64,000 nucleotides of DNA from Alisma plantago-aquatica (Eukaryota > Streptophyta > Magnoliopsida > Alismatales > Alismataceae), in NCBI GenBank assembly GCA_963693085.1, contig OY856411.1, forward strand, positions 1,351,471,550 through 1,351,535,549. The letters are read 5' to 3'. Below the pieces are notes generated by a model that saw only the letters and a program-made list of their open reading frames with translations, had not been told where the DNA came from and searched no databases. This document shows positions 1 to 10,947 of this stretch, one piece after another (positions within the stretch are counted from its first letter, which is position 1; every line of letters begins with the position of its first letter). The position numbers and the translations under genes were made by a program.

Positions 1-1883
1 GGTATATGTACTTGTTAGAGTGATCGCATCCTTATGCATCTAGCGAGTGCCTATCATATTCACCCATTGGCCACATGAACATCATGAAGGTGGCCAATCT
101 CCTAAGATATGGGCTTGGGTAAACATAGTCATTACCTCCTGACCAACTAGTATTGTGCATTTGGGAATTATGACCAGCTAGTATTGTGCATTTGGGAATT
201 ATCAACTCTTAATCCCATCGGTCCATGTACCTTTAATACTCCCTACTTGACCTTAGGATTGACTTAGGGCTCTACCCTTTCCAAGGTTTTTTTAAGATAT
301 TACCGCTTTAACCATTTTCCCAACACATTAATTTCATATGTAATTCGTTATATCGGATTCCTCCATCTCTTATGATGTTCATTATTCATTTTATATCACC
401 TCACCTCACTCTTGGAAACTTTCTCTTTTGGGCTCGGTCTCATATTATCAGTCACTTCCATAGTGACTTTTCCTCATGTCCATCAGATATGGCATACTTG
501 GGTTCAAAGAATTATACTCAATATATGTGCTTTCATATTTTATATAGGTGCCATGCATGGTTACCTCAATCTTTAAATTGATTTGGTCAACTAACCTTTC
601 TAGGTAAGGTCCTAACCTAGGGTGCCTTCACTGCTCATAGGAGGAAGTTAGGTTCTCTAGCCACAACCTGACCTCAAGTTCTAAGGTTTTGCCTCCCCCA
701 TAGGTCATCTTCCCACTCTTGGGTTGACCCACCCCGGGTTGGCACACTAGCCCTAAAGGTTTCATATTTTCATATTTATGCATTGTTTTCATCATAACTT
801 CTCAATTTAATATTTGTGGGGCACTCCCTCTCTGGAGTATTCATGTGGGGAACCCTTTCTCTAGGGTGGTCCCTATAGTTGACACAATATATATAGGCCA
901 TAGCTCGATCACTTGTCAGCTTAATATGGACCTTTCTCTCACAAAAGCATATGAACTTGAAGTGATCTGATCACCTGTCAACTTAATATGAACCTTTCTC
1001 TCACATAAGCATATGACCTCGAAGTGATTTGTCACCATAGTGACATTTCTTACGTCCCACATGTATCACCTACATCCACCAGAGATAGTTGAGAAGTTAT
1101 TTTTATAACATGTTGTTCATAAGTTTCTTAAAACTTTTCTCATTAATGCCTATTTCCACATGCACATATGCATGGGAGACTGAGTCACTTAACTCATTTG
1201 TTTATATTTTTTTTCAAGGTTCATATGGGTAATGTTCTATATCACCACACTACACTCATTCCCCATACTTAGGGTTTTGGGTTTGGGTTAGATACTAAAC
1301 CCTACCTCTTAGGGTTTCTATGTCCCATGACCCGCTAGGGTTCTTCTAAACCAACCCCTAGCTCCATCTTGAGTTTACTCTTGCAACATAAAACTATTTT
1401 TTCCTACTTTATTATCATTTTCACATTACATATATATAATTATTTCCACATTACATGTACATTATTATTTCCACATTACATGTACATTAATATTTCCACA
1501 TTATATGTACATTAATTGGAGGAGGATGCCTTAATCCTACTTCTTCTCAAAAACCCTAACTTGAGATGAGGAGGGAAGTTCCTTTTAGGGTTTATTAAGA
1601 AAAGAGGATGAGAAGTGGATGAACCAAGATGAGAAGAAAACCTAAAGGTATTTTACTTTGGGAAAAATTGTCTGACTTTGACCAGGTAGGATGTACAGGC
1701 TCGGGAGTCCTCGTAAGTTGACTAGTGGTGCAGAGGAAACATTTTCCAGCCCCCAAGTCGTGGTCTGTTCTAGACACCATCATCTTCATAAAACGCCCTA
1801 GTAATTCCCTCATATTTCCACATACTACTTGAAATTATAAACTATTAAATATTATTTGAAAAAATTGGCACTCTAATACCAAA
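1..1883 (-). mobile_element. Decayed internal region of a chromovirus-like Ty3/gypsy element
   Basis: No open frame survives. By eye the segment is collinear with 57,560-59,871, the 5' internal part of the outer chromovirus. Shared stretches include the block near 20-150 with 57,580-57,720, and the leader at 1,600-1,880 with 59,610-59,870. The end at 1,870-1,881 matches the complement of the tRNA-iMet primer site (10 of 12 bases) and is followed at once by an LTR start. The element therefore runs on the minus strand with its 5' LTR to the right. Local tandem duplications lie at 140-201, 908-1,030 and 1,418-1,516. The rest of the element is outside the window. Confidence 0.6.
1870..1881 (-). 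promoter_or_regulatory. Degenerate tRNA-iMet primer-binding site
   Basis: The plus strand reads ACTCTAATACCA against the expected GCTCTGATACCA. Two bases separate it from the LTR edge TGTAACAACC, the same spacing as in the outer chromovirus at 59,858-59,871. Confidence 0.55.
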
Positions 1884-4390
1884 TGTAACAACCTCACTTT
1901 TCATCAACCTCCAATTAAGGAAAGCCAAAAAATGAAAGCCATTACCTACAAAAATTACCCAAGGATCCAGATTTTAATCAAATAATATAAAATAGAAGAT
2001 AATTTAATTAATTCAGTAACTTTGTTTACAAGATGCTTACATAAACTTTCTATCCTCGGAACTATACACTTAATAAGAAATGATTAGCTAATCCTCCTTT
2101 TGATAACTTTAGTGCCTTCATGTAATTTCCATCTTTATCTCCATGTCCTTTATCATGTATATCAATTTATCCCTAAAATGGCATGAAATAAATATGTGAT
2201 TAGTATGATGTCATACGGGTACGTGGAGTGCATCCAAAATGTTCAAGTAAATAACAACATATATTCCAACAATTATATTACTTGCAAATATAAACTGACA
2301 TTGTCTTCACATAATCTTTAGTTAAGTGATACTCATAGTGGCATTATGATTGAACTAAATGCAAATAAAAAACCAAAATTTTAACTATTCAATCCTTGAT
2401 AAAACATCTTAAAGCGCTAGCAAAGTAATGTGGTTAATCGTAGGTGTAACCATGTACCTTGACGGTGAGCCATACAAATTATGCAACCATACTTCAAGCA
2501 ATCCAATCAAGCAAGCAAACCAAGCAATCAATCTTAATATGCAAGTATATAAATCCTAAATTGTCACCATCACTTTAATTAGATTAAACCCTACTTGGTC
2601 CTATTCTAGGGTTTAGGGTTTTGATGAGAAATAAGGGTATTAACCCTATTTCCATCGCATTTTAACCATTAGGTGAAACCCTAATTACTATATCTAACAT
2701 ATTCTTTCATTATGATTACTTGGATTATTCTGAGTTCATCAAAGTTATCACCTCTAAATTCAAAACCCTAATTCCTATTAGGTGTTTCTGTGATTATGAA
2801 AAATACCATGTTAGTGTACTATGAACACTAGATTCAATTATGTTCCTTAACAATATTACTAGATATGATTTTTAACCTTGATCATTCACATATATGATTA
2901 ACCACTTTAGAAACACCAATTATCATCACCATTATCATCATTATCTTGATTCCTTGTCTTATTCAACAATATCAGCTATTATGTCAAAGAAAACATTTTT
3001 AGCATATTCAAACATCCTATTACATAAATCTAGGGTTTAAAAGCATTAATTGCCTCTTAAACCCATCTTTGCACTACTTTTGGTGAAGGGAGCATAATTA
3101 GGGTTTGCAAGTACTTTATTTGTGTTCCCCTCATTCCTTGATCAATTTGATGTACAATTTTGCTATTTTTGAATTAGCAACTATCATTTAATATTTTTCA
3201 CAATAAAAAATAATCTGACCGATCGTGTATTGACACATTAGCAAAAAAGACTAATTTTATCATTATCCAGTCTGCTTGGATATGGGGGGTAGAAAGACTC
3301 CCGTACCCCTACACTTTACGTCTGCATGCTGGGACATCATGGACATTTCACTTTATCTCACCCCTAACCCCACGAAGGCGGCACATTCTACCCTAGCAGA
3401 GCAATCGCACATTGCCTTCAGGGTTTCCTAGGATGCATGGCCCCAAAGAAACCCAGGCCCGCCCTCACTAGACCTGGGTGGTCATCAGGCGCGGTCAGAG
3501 ATGACCAAATATGTGAGAATAAGGAACCGAGAAAGAGGAGTTAGATCGTATATAGATGTCTTGTGCATATAGAGAACCCTCACTAGACTTTGTAACCTTT
3601 GCCCTGGTCTTAGTGATCCACCATGGAACCCTATCGGTCCCTCTCTCGTCGTGAGGATGGAAGGACCGAAGCTCAATGCTCCCCGTGGTTTTTTGGGAAT
3701 AGGACCCATATCACCGTCCTGGAGATTATACGGCGATGGTAGTCGTCGTGGCATTCCTCTGGGAACCTGAGCACGCACATATGACCTCCATTGGACCATC
3801 TCCATTGGCGTGAGGGTGGATCTCCTCAACAGTTCTAAGAACAAAAGAAGAGTTTTCTGCCCTCGATGCACTTATCTTGAGGTGCTTATATAGTCCCTAA
3901 GAGGACCCTTAGTTGTTGCATTAAAAGGAGAAAGGGAGAGAGGTAATCACATGCCTTAAACCATAAAAGGAAGGTGTGTATAATCTTATTAGTTAGTTGG
4001 ACACCCTAAGATGAATACCTTAATGGTTTTCTCTTTCATGGTTACAACTTAAACTTAGGAAAGGAGGAATGTATTTAATATCTTTCCAAATCCGATACAC
4101 ACTTAACCATGATTTGTCACCAAATTCTCTTAATCGATACATAAAGAAAAACCATTAAGGAACTTGGCACTTTATTAGATAATTTTATTATTCTTTCCCT
4201 CTCTCTTTCTCAAAATATTCCTTGAATAAATCAATGTTTTCCCACCTATATTTAGTGTTTCAGACTTGTGGGATATCTTTTCCATACAAAACATGCTCTT
4301 TTTATACATTTATTCAAAACAATTACCATTATCCTAAGGAATATCCTTTTTCTCCCACTTTCTAGAATATTCTTCTTTCCATTACTATTT
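1884..4390 (-). repeat. Old chromovirus-type LTR, right boundary uncertain
   Basis: It begins TGTAACAACC directly after the primer site. Like the outer chromovirus LTR it has repeated CCCTAA/TTAGGG-rich blocks (about 2,560-2,720 against 40,290-40,420) and a TATA-like CTATATAAGC on the minus strand at 3,884-3,893. I could not find the closing ...TGTAACA end. The boundary near 4,390 is set by the neighbouring accessory-ORF pseudogene. A GC-richer block at 3,300-3,870 has an uninterrupted but unrecognised minus reading (3,485-3,871) that I do not call a gene. Confidence 0.45.
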
Positions 4391-4399
4391 TCAAGTATA

Positions 4400-5004
4400 T
4401 CAAAGATTAAAACAAAACAATACTAATTGTTGCCTCAGACATTGTGTTGCCAATAATGGCTACATAATTACTCTTTTAATTATCTAAATTTTCATAGACA
4501 AGGAACATCCTAAATTGTGGAATTTTAGTTTTATTGACTCTAGGATAAATGTTATGGAAAATAATTAGATTGACTATCCTAGCTTCAGGGGTTAAGGAGG
4601 TAGCATAATAAGTTCCCCTATGCTCATGTGATGAGGTGTTGGGAAGAAAGATAACCTTTTTGATATCACTAAGGCTAATGATGTTATGTTTGTTGGAGAA
4701 TTTTGAGATAGGATTTCCAATGACGAGGTCAAGAAATTATCCACATTCTTGCATATCTATATCTAGCATTTTGAGGATATCATTTCTAAAAAAATGAAAG
4801 GATAACCCATCAACCATGGAAGTGAAATAAAATGGGTCATTGGAGTCCCAAGTAATGTTGGCATAGAATTCATTAACGGCTTGGGTGGACCAGAAATAAA
4901 AGGAGGGAATAAGAAACACTGTCAATTTTTGCAACTTGAAAAGATGGGAGAGATCGAGAAGAGTGACGAAGTTGTTGAGGTCCATCGATTGTCTAGGAAG
5001 AGGA
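4400..5004 (-). pseudogene. Accessory ORF (plant-transposon-protein-like), 3' part
   Basis: Minus-strand reading continues that of 6,599-6,749 in frame once the solo LTR and one TSD copy are removed. The translation contains VNEFYANI, SLTPEARIVNLIIFHNI and similar pieces. I recognise these as the 'putative plant transposon protein' type of domain common in plant retroelement-associated ORFs; that assignment is from memory. Stops interrupt it, for example TAA after MQECG near 4,736 and another near 4,480. Together with the promoter at 13,991 it looks like the third (env-position) ORF of the old SIRE element whose pol lies at 16.7-19.7 kb. No function can be stated. Confidence 0.55.
5000..5004. 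other. TSD GAGGA, left copy
   Basis: GAGGA at 5,000-5,004 is repeated at 6,599-6,603 on the other side of the solo LTR. Confidence 0.85.
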
Positions 5005-6598
5005 TGTTGACTCAAGGTCAATTTAGTCAATGTTGACTCAAGGTCTAAATTGACTAAACCCTTGTTTTGATGATGACTAACCATTCCAATTATTTGTGTC
5101 TAATGTTTCTACTTGAGTGATTTCAGATTAGGTATAGACACACTCCAAATGCCCTAACTTGCACATCTCAACTTGGAGAAAAGACAAGTCAAAGTCAATA
5201 TAAGTGCACTTTTTTGGTATATGATGTAAATCCATTAGAAACATGTTGTAAATCACTCGTAATGATTATATGACTTGCAATTAAGCTTAGAAAAATTAGG
5301 AGCACTTAAATCAAACATTTAAGCACTTTTATGACATTTTCCATAATTCATTACTTGCACTTTATCGGTTGAGTTACAATCTCGACCGATCCTTGATGGA
5401 TTTTGAGAATGTTGTTGATCGGTTGAGTTTCCTATACTCAGAACTCAACCGACCACTGCACTGGAACAAAACTAATTTAATATATCAGCTGAGTTCCTAC
5501 CATGACAAACTTGACTGATTGGTCAAATCAGGTTTGTGGCATAGTGCATTCGGTCGAGTTACCTTTATAGAAACTCAACCGATAACACTATATAGAAAAG
5601 TACTAAAAGTGTTTTTGGCCATTGTGGAGATGCAACAATAAAAAATATATCTATTGCAAGCCACAAAATGGCTCGTTTTCATTCATAAGTGTTCCTAAAG
5701 TCTAAGAGGCATCCCCAACTATAATAGGACCCATTGGGCTTCATTCCAAGGTTGAGAATTCAATGCAAAACTCTATATGAGGTTCCTAGTCTATAGTTGA
5801 GTGCATCCTACAACCTCCTCTCTCTCTCTAAGCTTAATCACTTGCTACATCCACTAGAGTGAGTAGGAGATTTGTAAGAGAGCTAGTCCTACATGTATAT
5901 ATTGTAAGGCTCTCACTTCTACCACTTCCCCATCTCTCATTCAACCATGAAGATGAAGGTTCTCTCTCTTAGCTAAGAGAGGTGAAGAAGAACAAGGGAA
6001 GGAGTCCCTTGGTGAAGACCAAGTCCGAAGACTTAGAGAAAGAGTGGGTAAGCCCTTGGTGAAGGCAGAAGACTCCTTGCTCAAGTGGGTAAGTTCTTGG
6101 TGAAATATTATCCAAGTGAAGGTGAAGTCAAAGGTGAAAGATCCAAGAAGAGTGGGCAATCCCTACAAGGCCAAAGACTTGATTCAAGTGCGGGTAAGAC
6201 CTTGGTGAAGGTTGAAGACATCTTAATCAAGTTGGTAAGTCCTTGGGTAGGTTGAAGACTCATGGTTGGATAGGTAAGTCCTTTGGAAGGTCATGTATTG
6301 TAAGTCTTATGAATGAATATAAGAGTGCAATGGTTAAGAAATCCTAGAGGTTGACCTCTCTAGGTAGTGGATTGACACAGTTATATTTTTAAGTGTGGAA
6401 CCACTCTACATAGCTTGTCACTTGGTGCTTGTTCACTCTCTTTCTCCCATGCTATGTATGTTTTAGTTGCACTCAAATTTCCTATTTAGAAACCTTATCT
6501 TGTGATATATCTTGAAGGTATAATGAATTTTTTTTAAGTGCATTCAACTCTATTCAACCCCCTCTAGAGCATCCAATCACCCATCCTAGGATCCAACA
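5005..6598 (+). repeat. Solo LTR of the SIRE-type family
   Basis: 1,594 bp, TGTTGACTCAAGG...GGATCCAACA, homologous along its length to the two LTRs of the element at 6,779-13,878 but clearly diverged. It is flanked by a perfect 5-bp TSD, with no internal region, so it is a solo LTR left by LTR-LTR recombination. The inverted-repeat cluster lies at 5,368-5,585, in a C-to-T-eroded form (TCGGTTGAGTT/AACTCAACCGA). A GTGGGTAAGT-type tandem array lies at about 6,040-6,290. It interrupts the accessory-ORF pseudogene. Confidence 0.88.
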
Positions 6599-6749
6599 GA
6601 GGAGAATTTGAGGTGAGCTTTAAGTAACGTTCTCCAACAACGACGTCATTGAAGGGGACGTCGATGATGATGTTCAAGGCTGGAGTAAGTGTCAGTCCCT
6701 TCCTTGCAGAAATTTGCTTCTTCCCACCACGAGCTGAAGAGGAAGCCAT
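6599..6749 (-). pseudogene. Accessory ORF, 5' part with start codon
   Basis: ATG at 6,749-6,747 opens MASSSARGGKKQ and runs in frame to the solo-LTR junction. An upstream in-frame TTG is not a credible start. Taking out the young element at 6,779-13,878 and one copy of its TSD leaves the ATG about 140 bp downstream of a TATA box at 13,991-14,000, so the young element sits in this ORF's 5' leader. The N-terminus is Ser/Lys/Arg-rich with no obvious signal peptide. Best read as the 5' end of the env-position ORF of the old SIRE element; a captured gene is the alternative. Confidence 0.55.
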
Positions 6750-6773
6750 CTTGATCAAAGAGTGGTGGAAGAA

Positions 6774-6778
6774 GAGGT
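6774..6778. other. TSD GAGGT of the gag-only element
   Basis: GAGGT at 6,774-6,778 is repeated at 13,879-13,883, immediately outside the two LTRs. Confidence 0.92.
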
Positions 6779-7141
6779 TGTTGACTCAAGGTCAATTAGG
6801 TCAATGTTGACTCACGTCTAAATTGACTAAACCCTTGTTTTGATGATGACTAACCATTCTACATATTGGTGTCTAATGCTTCTACATTGAGTGATTTCAG
6901 ATTAGGTTTAGACACACTCCAAATGCCCCAACTTGCGCATATCAAATTGGAGAAAAGACAAGTCAACATAGCTACAAGTGTGCAATTTGGGATCTCTATG
7001 TAAATGACCTTAGAATTGCTTTGTAATCACTTGTAATGATTGTATGACTTGTAATTAAGCTTAGAAAAATTATTGGGACACAAAAATGCATCATTTGTAC
7101 AGTTTTACAAAAATTCCAAAATACCCATAACAGGGATTTTG

Positions 7142-7391
7142 TCGGCCGAATCCCAAACTCGGCCGATCCATATATTCTGGAATTTTCTGGGCAATCGGCC
7201 GAGTTACCAACTCAGCCGATCCCTGTTCGGTCGAGTTTCTATGGTGGGAAACTCGGCCGATCCACTGATCGGTCCAAGTTGAAAGTCGACCGATCGGCCG
7301 AGATTCTCCAAGGAAACTCGGCCGACAGTCTATCTTTCAGACTTGTCGTTTAGTGGTTCGGCCGAGTTGCCTTTATTGAAACTCGGCCGAT
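7142..7391. repeat. Hairpin cluster TCGGCCGAGTT/AACTCGGCCGA in the LTR
   Basis: At least six inverted repeats with 8-12-bp arms and 3-13-bp loops, all variants of one arm (TCGGCCGAGTT, TCGGTCGAGTT, GTCGACCGAT). They end about 140 bp upstream of the TATA box. The region is CpG-rich in an AT-rich LTR. The same cluster lies at 12,609-12,858 in the other LTR, and a short version lies inside the element at 10,734-10,834. Confidence 0.85.
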
Positions 7392-7527
7392 CAAGACTGT
7401 ACTGGAATGCAGAAAAAGCAATTCTAGCCGTTGTGGAGTTGCAACAAGTGAAAATAGATCCGTTGCAAGCCACAAAACGGCTAGTTTTCGTTCTTAAGTG
7501 GTCCCAAAGGCTAAGAGGCATCCCCAG

Positions 7528-7537
7528 CTATAAATAG
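7528..7537 (+). promoter_or_regulatory. LTR TATA box
   Basis: CTATAAATAG, the strongest TATA match in the LTR, placing the transcript start near 7,565. Duplicated at 12,995-13,004 in the 3' LTR. Confidence 0.75.
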
Positions 7538-7852
7538 GACCCCTTGGGCTTCATTCCAAGGTTGAGCATTCATTGCAAACTCCTTGTGAGGTTCCTATTC
7601 TATAGTTGAGTGCTTCCTACAGCCTCCTCTCTCTCTCTAAGCTTAATCACTTGCTACATCCATTAGAGTGAGTAGGAGATTTGTAAGAGAGCTAGTCTTA
7701 TTTGTATATCTTGTGAGGCTCTCACTTCCACCACCTCCCCATCTCTCATTTCCTATCATGAAGATGAAGGTTCTCTCTCTTAGCCAAGAGAGGTGAAGAA
7801 GAACAAGGGAAGGAGTCCCTTGGTGAAGATCAAGGCTGAAGACTTGGAGCTA

Positions 7853-8116
7853 GAGTGGGTAAGCCCTTGGAGAAGGCAGAAGACTCAAGCTCAAGTGGGT
7901 AAGTCCTTGGTGGAAAGCTTCTCCGAGTGAAGGTGAAGTCAAAGGCGGAAGATCCAAGAAGAGTGGGTAATTCCTACAAGGCCGAAGACTTGTGCAAGAG
8001 TGGGTAAGTCCTTGGAGAAGGCCGAAGACTCTTGCAAAGTGGGTAAGTCCTTGGTAAGGTTGAAGACTCTTTTGTATTGGATAGGTAAGTCCTTTGTTGG
8101 GTCATGTATTGTAAGT
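7853..8116 (+). repeat. Tandem array of GTGGGTAAGT units in the leader
   Basis: Imperfect units of about 40 bp carrying GTGGGTAAGTCCTTGG and GCCGAAGACT. GTAAGT occurs five times in about 220 bp (near 7,899, 8,004, 8,043, 8,085, 8,111), each like a 5' splice site. The array is in the predicted transcript leader and is repeated in the 3' LTR and, diverged, in the solo LTR. Confidence 0.75.
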
Positions 8117-8413
8117 CTTATAAGTGAATATAAGAGTGCAATTGGTTGAAGTCCTAGAGGTTGACCTCTCTAGGCAAGTGGACTGACACACTTCTAGTTT
8201 GAAGTGTGGAACCACTCTAAATAGCTTGTCTATTTGGTGCATGTTCAATCTCTCTTATCCTTGCTATGCATGATTTAGTTGCACTCAAATTGCCTATTTA
8301 GCAACCTTATCTTGTCATATAATTTGAAGGTTTAATGAATTTTGTTTAAGTGCTTTCAGCTCTATTCACCCCCCCTCTAGAGCACCTAAGTCACCCATCT
8401 AGGATCCAACAAG

Positions 8414-8425
8414 TGGTATCAGAGC
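8414..8425 (+). promoter_or_regulatory. tRNA-iMet primer-binding site
   Basis: TGGTATCAGAGC, an exact match to the usual plant copia primer site, two bases after the LTR end. It primes minus-strand DNA synthesis. Confidence 0.95.
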
Positions 8426-8462
8426 GGGTCTTCTCCAAGCATACTTCTACAAGTAGGAGAAG

Positions 8463-10334
8463 ATGGGTGACTACCTAGGAGGGAGACTCTCGACCAGCCT
8501 TCCAATCTTCAATGGGAGCAACTTCCTCTATTGGAGAAGAAGACTTCAATTCTTCATCCAAGGATCAAGTCTCGAGATGTGGCAAATGGTGAACAACCCA
8601 TACATTCTACCAAAGACAAACATTGAAGAATGGGATGAAGCCACCTTGATGAAAGCATCCTTGAATGCAAGAGCCATGCACATCCTTTATGCCTCCATGA
8701 CCCCCACCGAGTTCAACCGGATTTCCTCTTGTGAGACGGCCTATGAGGTATGGAGAAAGCTTTGCATCACTTATGAAGGGACAGATCAAGTGAAGGAAAG
8801 CAAAGTCTACATGCTCAAAGGGCTGCTTGAGAACTTCAAGATGGGAAAGGAGGAGAGTATAGCCAACATGTACTCAAGGATCAACACCATTGTAAATGGT
8901 CTTGCTATTCTAGGTCATCCTATGTCTAGTGGAGAGATCAACTCAAAGATCCTTAGAACTCTTCCCAAGAGGTGGGAATCCAAGGTGACTTCTATTGAAG
9001 AAGCAAGGTCACTTAAAGACATCCCCATTGAAGAGCTCATTGGAAATCTACAAGCACATGAAGCTACACTTGACAAGAGGGAGGAAGTAGAAAGACAAGA
9101 GAAGAAAGAGCTAAAGAGAATGAAGAAGGCTGAAATGAAGGCTCAAATTGAAGCTATCATGGAACAAGTCTCTCCATCCTCTCAAGCTAAAGAAGATGCC
9201 ATGTACTCCAAAGGTCGACTCTACAAAGGCAAGTCCTCCTCCATCCGGTGCTTCACATGTGGAAAGAAGGGTCACTACAAGGAAGATTGCCCACAAGGCA
9301 AAAAGACCCATCTTCACAAGAAGAAATGGCAATCAAGCTCAAGTGGCTCCTCCAACTCAAGCTCAAGTGAAGATTCAAGTGAAGGATCAAGCTCAAGCTC
9401 AAGTGATGAAGGAGAATGCCATTTTGCTCTTATAGCATCAACAAGTGAAGACTCAAGTGAGGTAAACCTAGACTCGTTAGATAAAGAATCTTTAATTGCT
9501 ATTATTCATGATATTTGTGCCTCTTATAAGTCTTCTAAAAAGAAAAAGAAAAAGCTTGCTAAAATTGTTGATAATTTGCATGTAGAACTAGATGATCTTG
9601 AACATGCTAATTCTTGCTTGCTTATTGATAAAAATGATTGTCTTAGCCAAGTAGGCTCTCTTAAACTTGAAAATGCTAGTTTACTTGATAAGATTAAATT
9701 TCTAGAAGCTCAACCTCTCATGCCTAGTTCTAGTGAAGAGCATACTTTAATTATTGATTCTCTCATGCATGACATTGATGTTCTTAAATCTGAAAACAAG
9801 GACAAAGATTTTGTTTTGCATGAATTAGAAATAGAAAATGCCTCCTTGCTTGCTAAAATCAATGGGCATGAATCTTGTTCTAGTTATTCTAATAGAGAGA
9901 ATGATGTTGCTGCTCTTCATATTGATAGAGATTCTAATTTAACTAAAGCTCTTTGCTTAGAAAATGATCTTTTGCATGCTAGAGATAACATCAATCAATT
10001 GTCTTCTACTATTACTTCTCTTAAGCATGATAATGATAGTTTAAGATCTTCTTTGCAAAGATTCTTAGTTGGTAAAAAGAATCTTAATCAAATTCTAGAC
10101 CATACTACTAAACAAATTGGTAGACATGGTTTAGGGTATGATAGTAGTCAAGGGAACAACAAAGATAAAGGACCTCCAATATTCCATGGAGAATCCTCTA
10201 GTTCCAAGACTATGGGAACATGCAACTATTGCAATGATTTTGGTCATTATTCTACTTGTTGTCCTTTTAGGAAAGCACCCAAGAGAAATAGGATTTGGGT
10301 TGCTAAGCTAACTCCTCCGGACCCAAAAACATGA
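8463..10334 (+). CDS. gag: Gag polyprotein, SIRE-type copia (623 aa)
   Basis: Structural protein that packages element RNA into cytoplasmic particles. The ATG is 38 bp past the primer site and the frame is uninterrupted. Residues 1-200 match the copia Gag (UBN2/DUF4219-like) fold, with YEVWRKLCITYEG and SKILRTLPKRWESK. A Lys/Glu-rich helix follows (about 205-235). A CCHC zinc knuckle at about 263-276 reads C-x2-C-x4-H-x4-C. Next come a basic patch, an acidic poly-Ser tract (about 290-320), a KKKKKK patch and a long coiled coil with ENASLL repeats (about 345-540). A second CCHC knuckle (about 587-600) normally sits just before the protease in this lineage. The ORF stops right after it, so pol has been lost precisely there. 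Intact and probably functional. Confidence 0.93.
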   Translation: MGDYLGGRLSTSLPIFNGSNFLYWRRRLQFFIQGSSLEMWQMVNNPYILPKTNIEEWDEATLMKASLNARAMHILYASMTPTEFNRISSCETAYEVWRKLCITYEGTDQVKESKVYMLKGLLENFKMGKEESIANMYSRINTIVNGLAILGHPMSSGEINSKILRTLPKRWESKVTSIEEARSLKDIPIEELIGNLQAHEATLDKREEVERQEKKELKRMKKAEMKAQIEAIMEQVSPSSQAKEDAMYSKGRLYKGKSSSIRCFTCGKKGHYKEDCPQGKKTHLHKKKWQSSSSGSSNSSSSEDSSEGSSSSSSDEGECHFALIASTSEDSSEVNLDSLDKESLIAIIHDICASYKSSKKKKKKLAKIVDNLHVELDDLEHANSCLLIDKNDCLSQVGSLKLENASLLDKIKFLEAQPLMPSSSEEHTLIIDSLMHDIDVLKSENKDKDFVLHELEIENASLLAKINGHESCSSYSNRENDVAALHIDRDSNLTKALCLENDLLHARDNINQLSSTITSLKHDNDSLRSSLQRFLVGKKNLNQILDHTTKQIGRHGLGYDSSQGNNKDKGPPIFHGESSSSKTMGTCNYCNDFGHYSTCCPFRKAPKRNRIWVAKLTPPDPKT

Positions 10335-10733
10335 TTGGGGACCACTTCATCTTTCTTCTTGTAGGTACTTGCAAATGGATTGATTTGAGCTATTGAATGG
10401 CAAATTGACTTCTCAATCCACATGAAAGAAGAAAGGTGAGATGTGTAGAGGGTGACAACAAGAGGAAAAGCAATGGTAAGCACAAAGGTAATGGTTTTAT
10501 TGCTTGTAACCTTTTCTAACTTGTTTTGTCAAGTTAGTGTGCACTATACATATGGTTTTTGAGTCAAAAGTGGTATTTTGTGTTTCTCTTCACACTCTTG
10601 CTCAAAAACTGTTTCTAATGCTTCTATAGTGCATTACTAACTTGATTAGACATGTTTGGATATGGTTTGTATTTTTAGCATGCCTTTAAATATGTTTTTT
10701 ATAAAATAGGTGTGCTTGTTGACAGCTGCTCTG

Positions 10734-10834
10734 TCGGCCGAGTTTGCCCTAGTGAAACTCGACCGATAGGCACCAATGGGTGTTGCCAACAGCTGCGATC
10801 GGCCGAGTTGTCAATGCTCAGAACTCGACCGATT
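10734..10834 (+). repeat. Internal copy of the SIRE hairpin cluster
   Basis: Two inverted repeats: TCGGCCGAGTT with AAACTCGACCGA, and ATCGGCCGAGTT with AACTCGACCGAT. The arm is the LTR arm, but the loops differ and the surrounding sequence is not LTR. A TATA-like box follows about 100 bp downstream. Confidence 0.75.
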
Positions 10835-10935
10835 ACACTGTGCACAGAATATAAAGTTGGCTTATTGGATGAGAATTTCCCTCTCAACTAGATTTTCTCA
10901 ACCAATAGCCTTATTCTTTGGCACTCCCTTGGTAT

Positions 10936-10947
10936 CTTTATATATGC
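10936..10947 (+). promoter_or_regulatory. Possible internal TATA box
   Basis: CTTTATATATGC, about 100 bp downstream of the internal hairpin cluster, the same order as in the LTR. No accessory ORF follows in this element, so any promoter would be relict. Confidence 0.35.

Larger units (their letters stand above)
6779..8411 (+). repeat. 5' LTR of the gag-only element
   Basis: TGTTGACTCAAGG...GGATCCAACA. In order: unique U3; an inverted-repeat cluster of TCGGCCGAGTT/AACTCGGCCGA type at 7,142-7,391; a TATA box CTATAAATAG at 7,528-7,537; a pyrimidine-rich CTCTCTCTCT stretch near 7,627; then a tandem array of about 40-bp units containing GTGGGTAAGTCC at 7,853-8,095. Confidence 0.95.

Noticed and set aside
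3485..3871. 128-aa minus-strand frame
   Set aside because: Lies in an LTR upstream of nothing else coding, unrecognised composition; kept only as a remark in the LTR entry.
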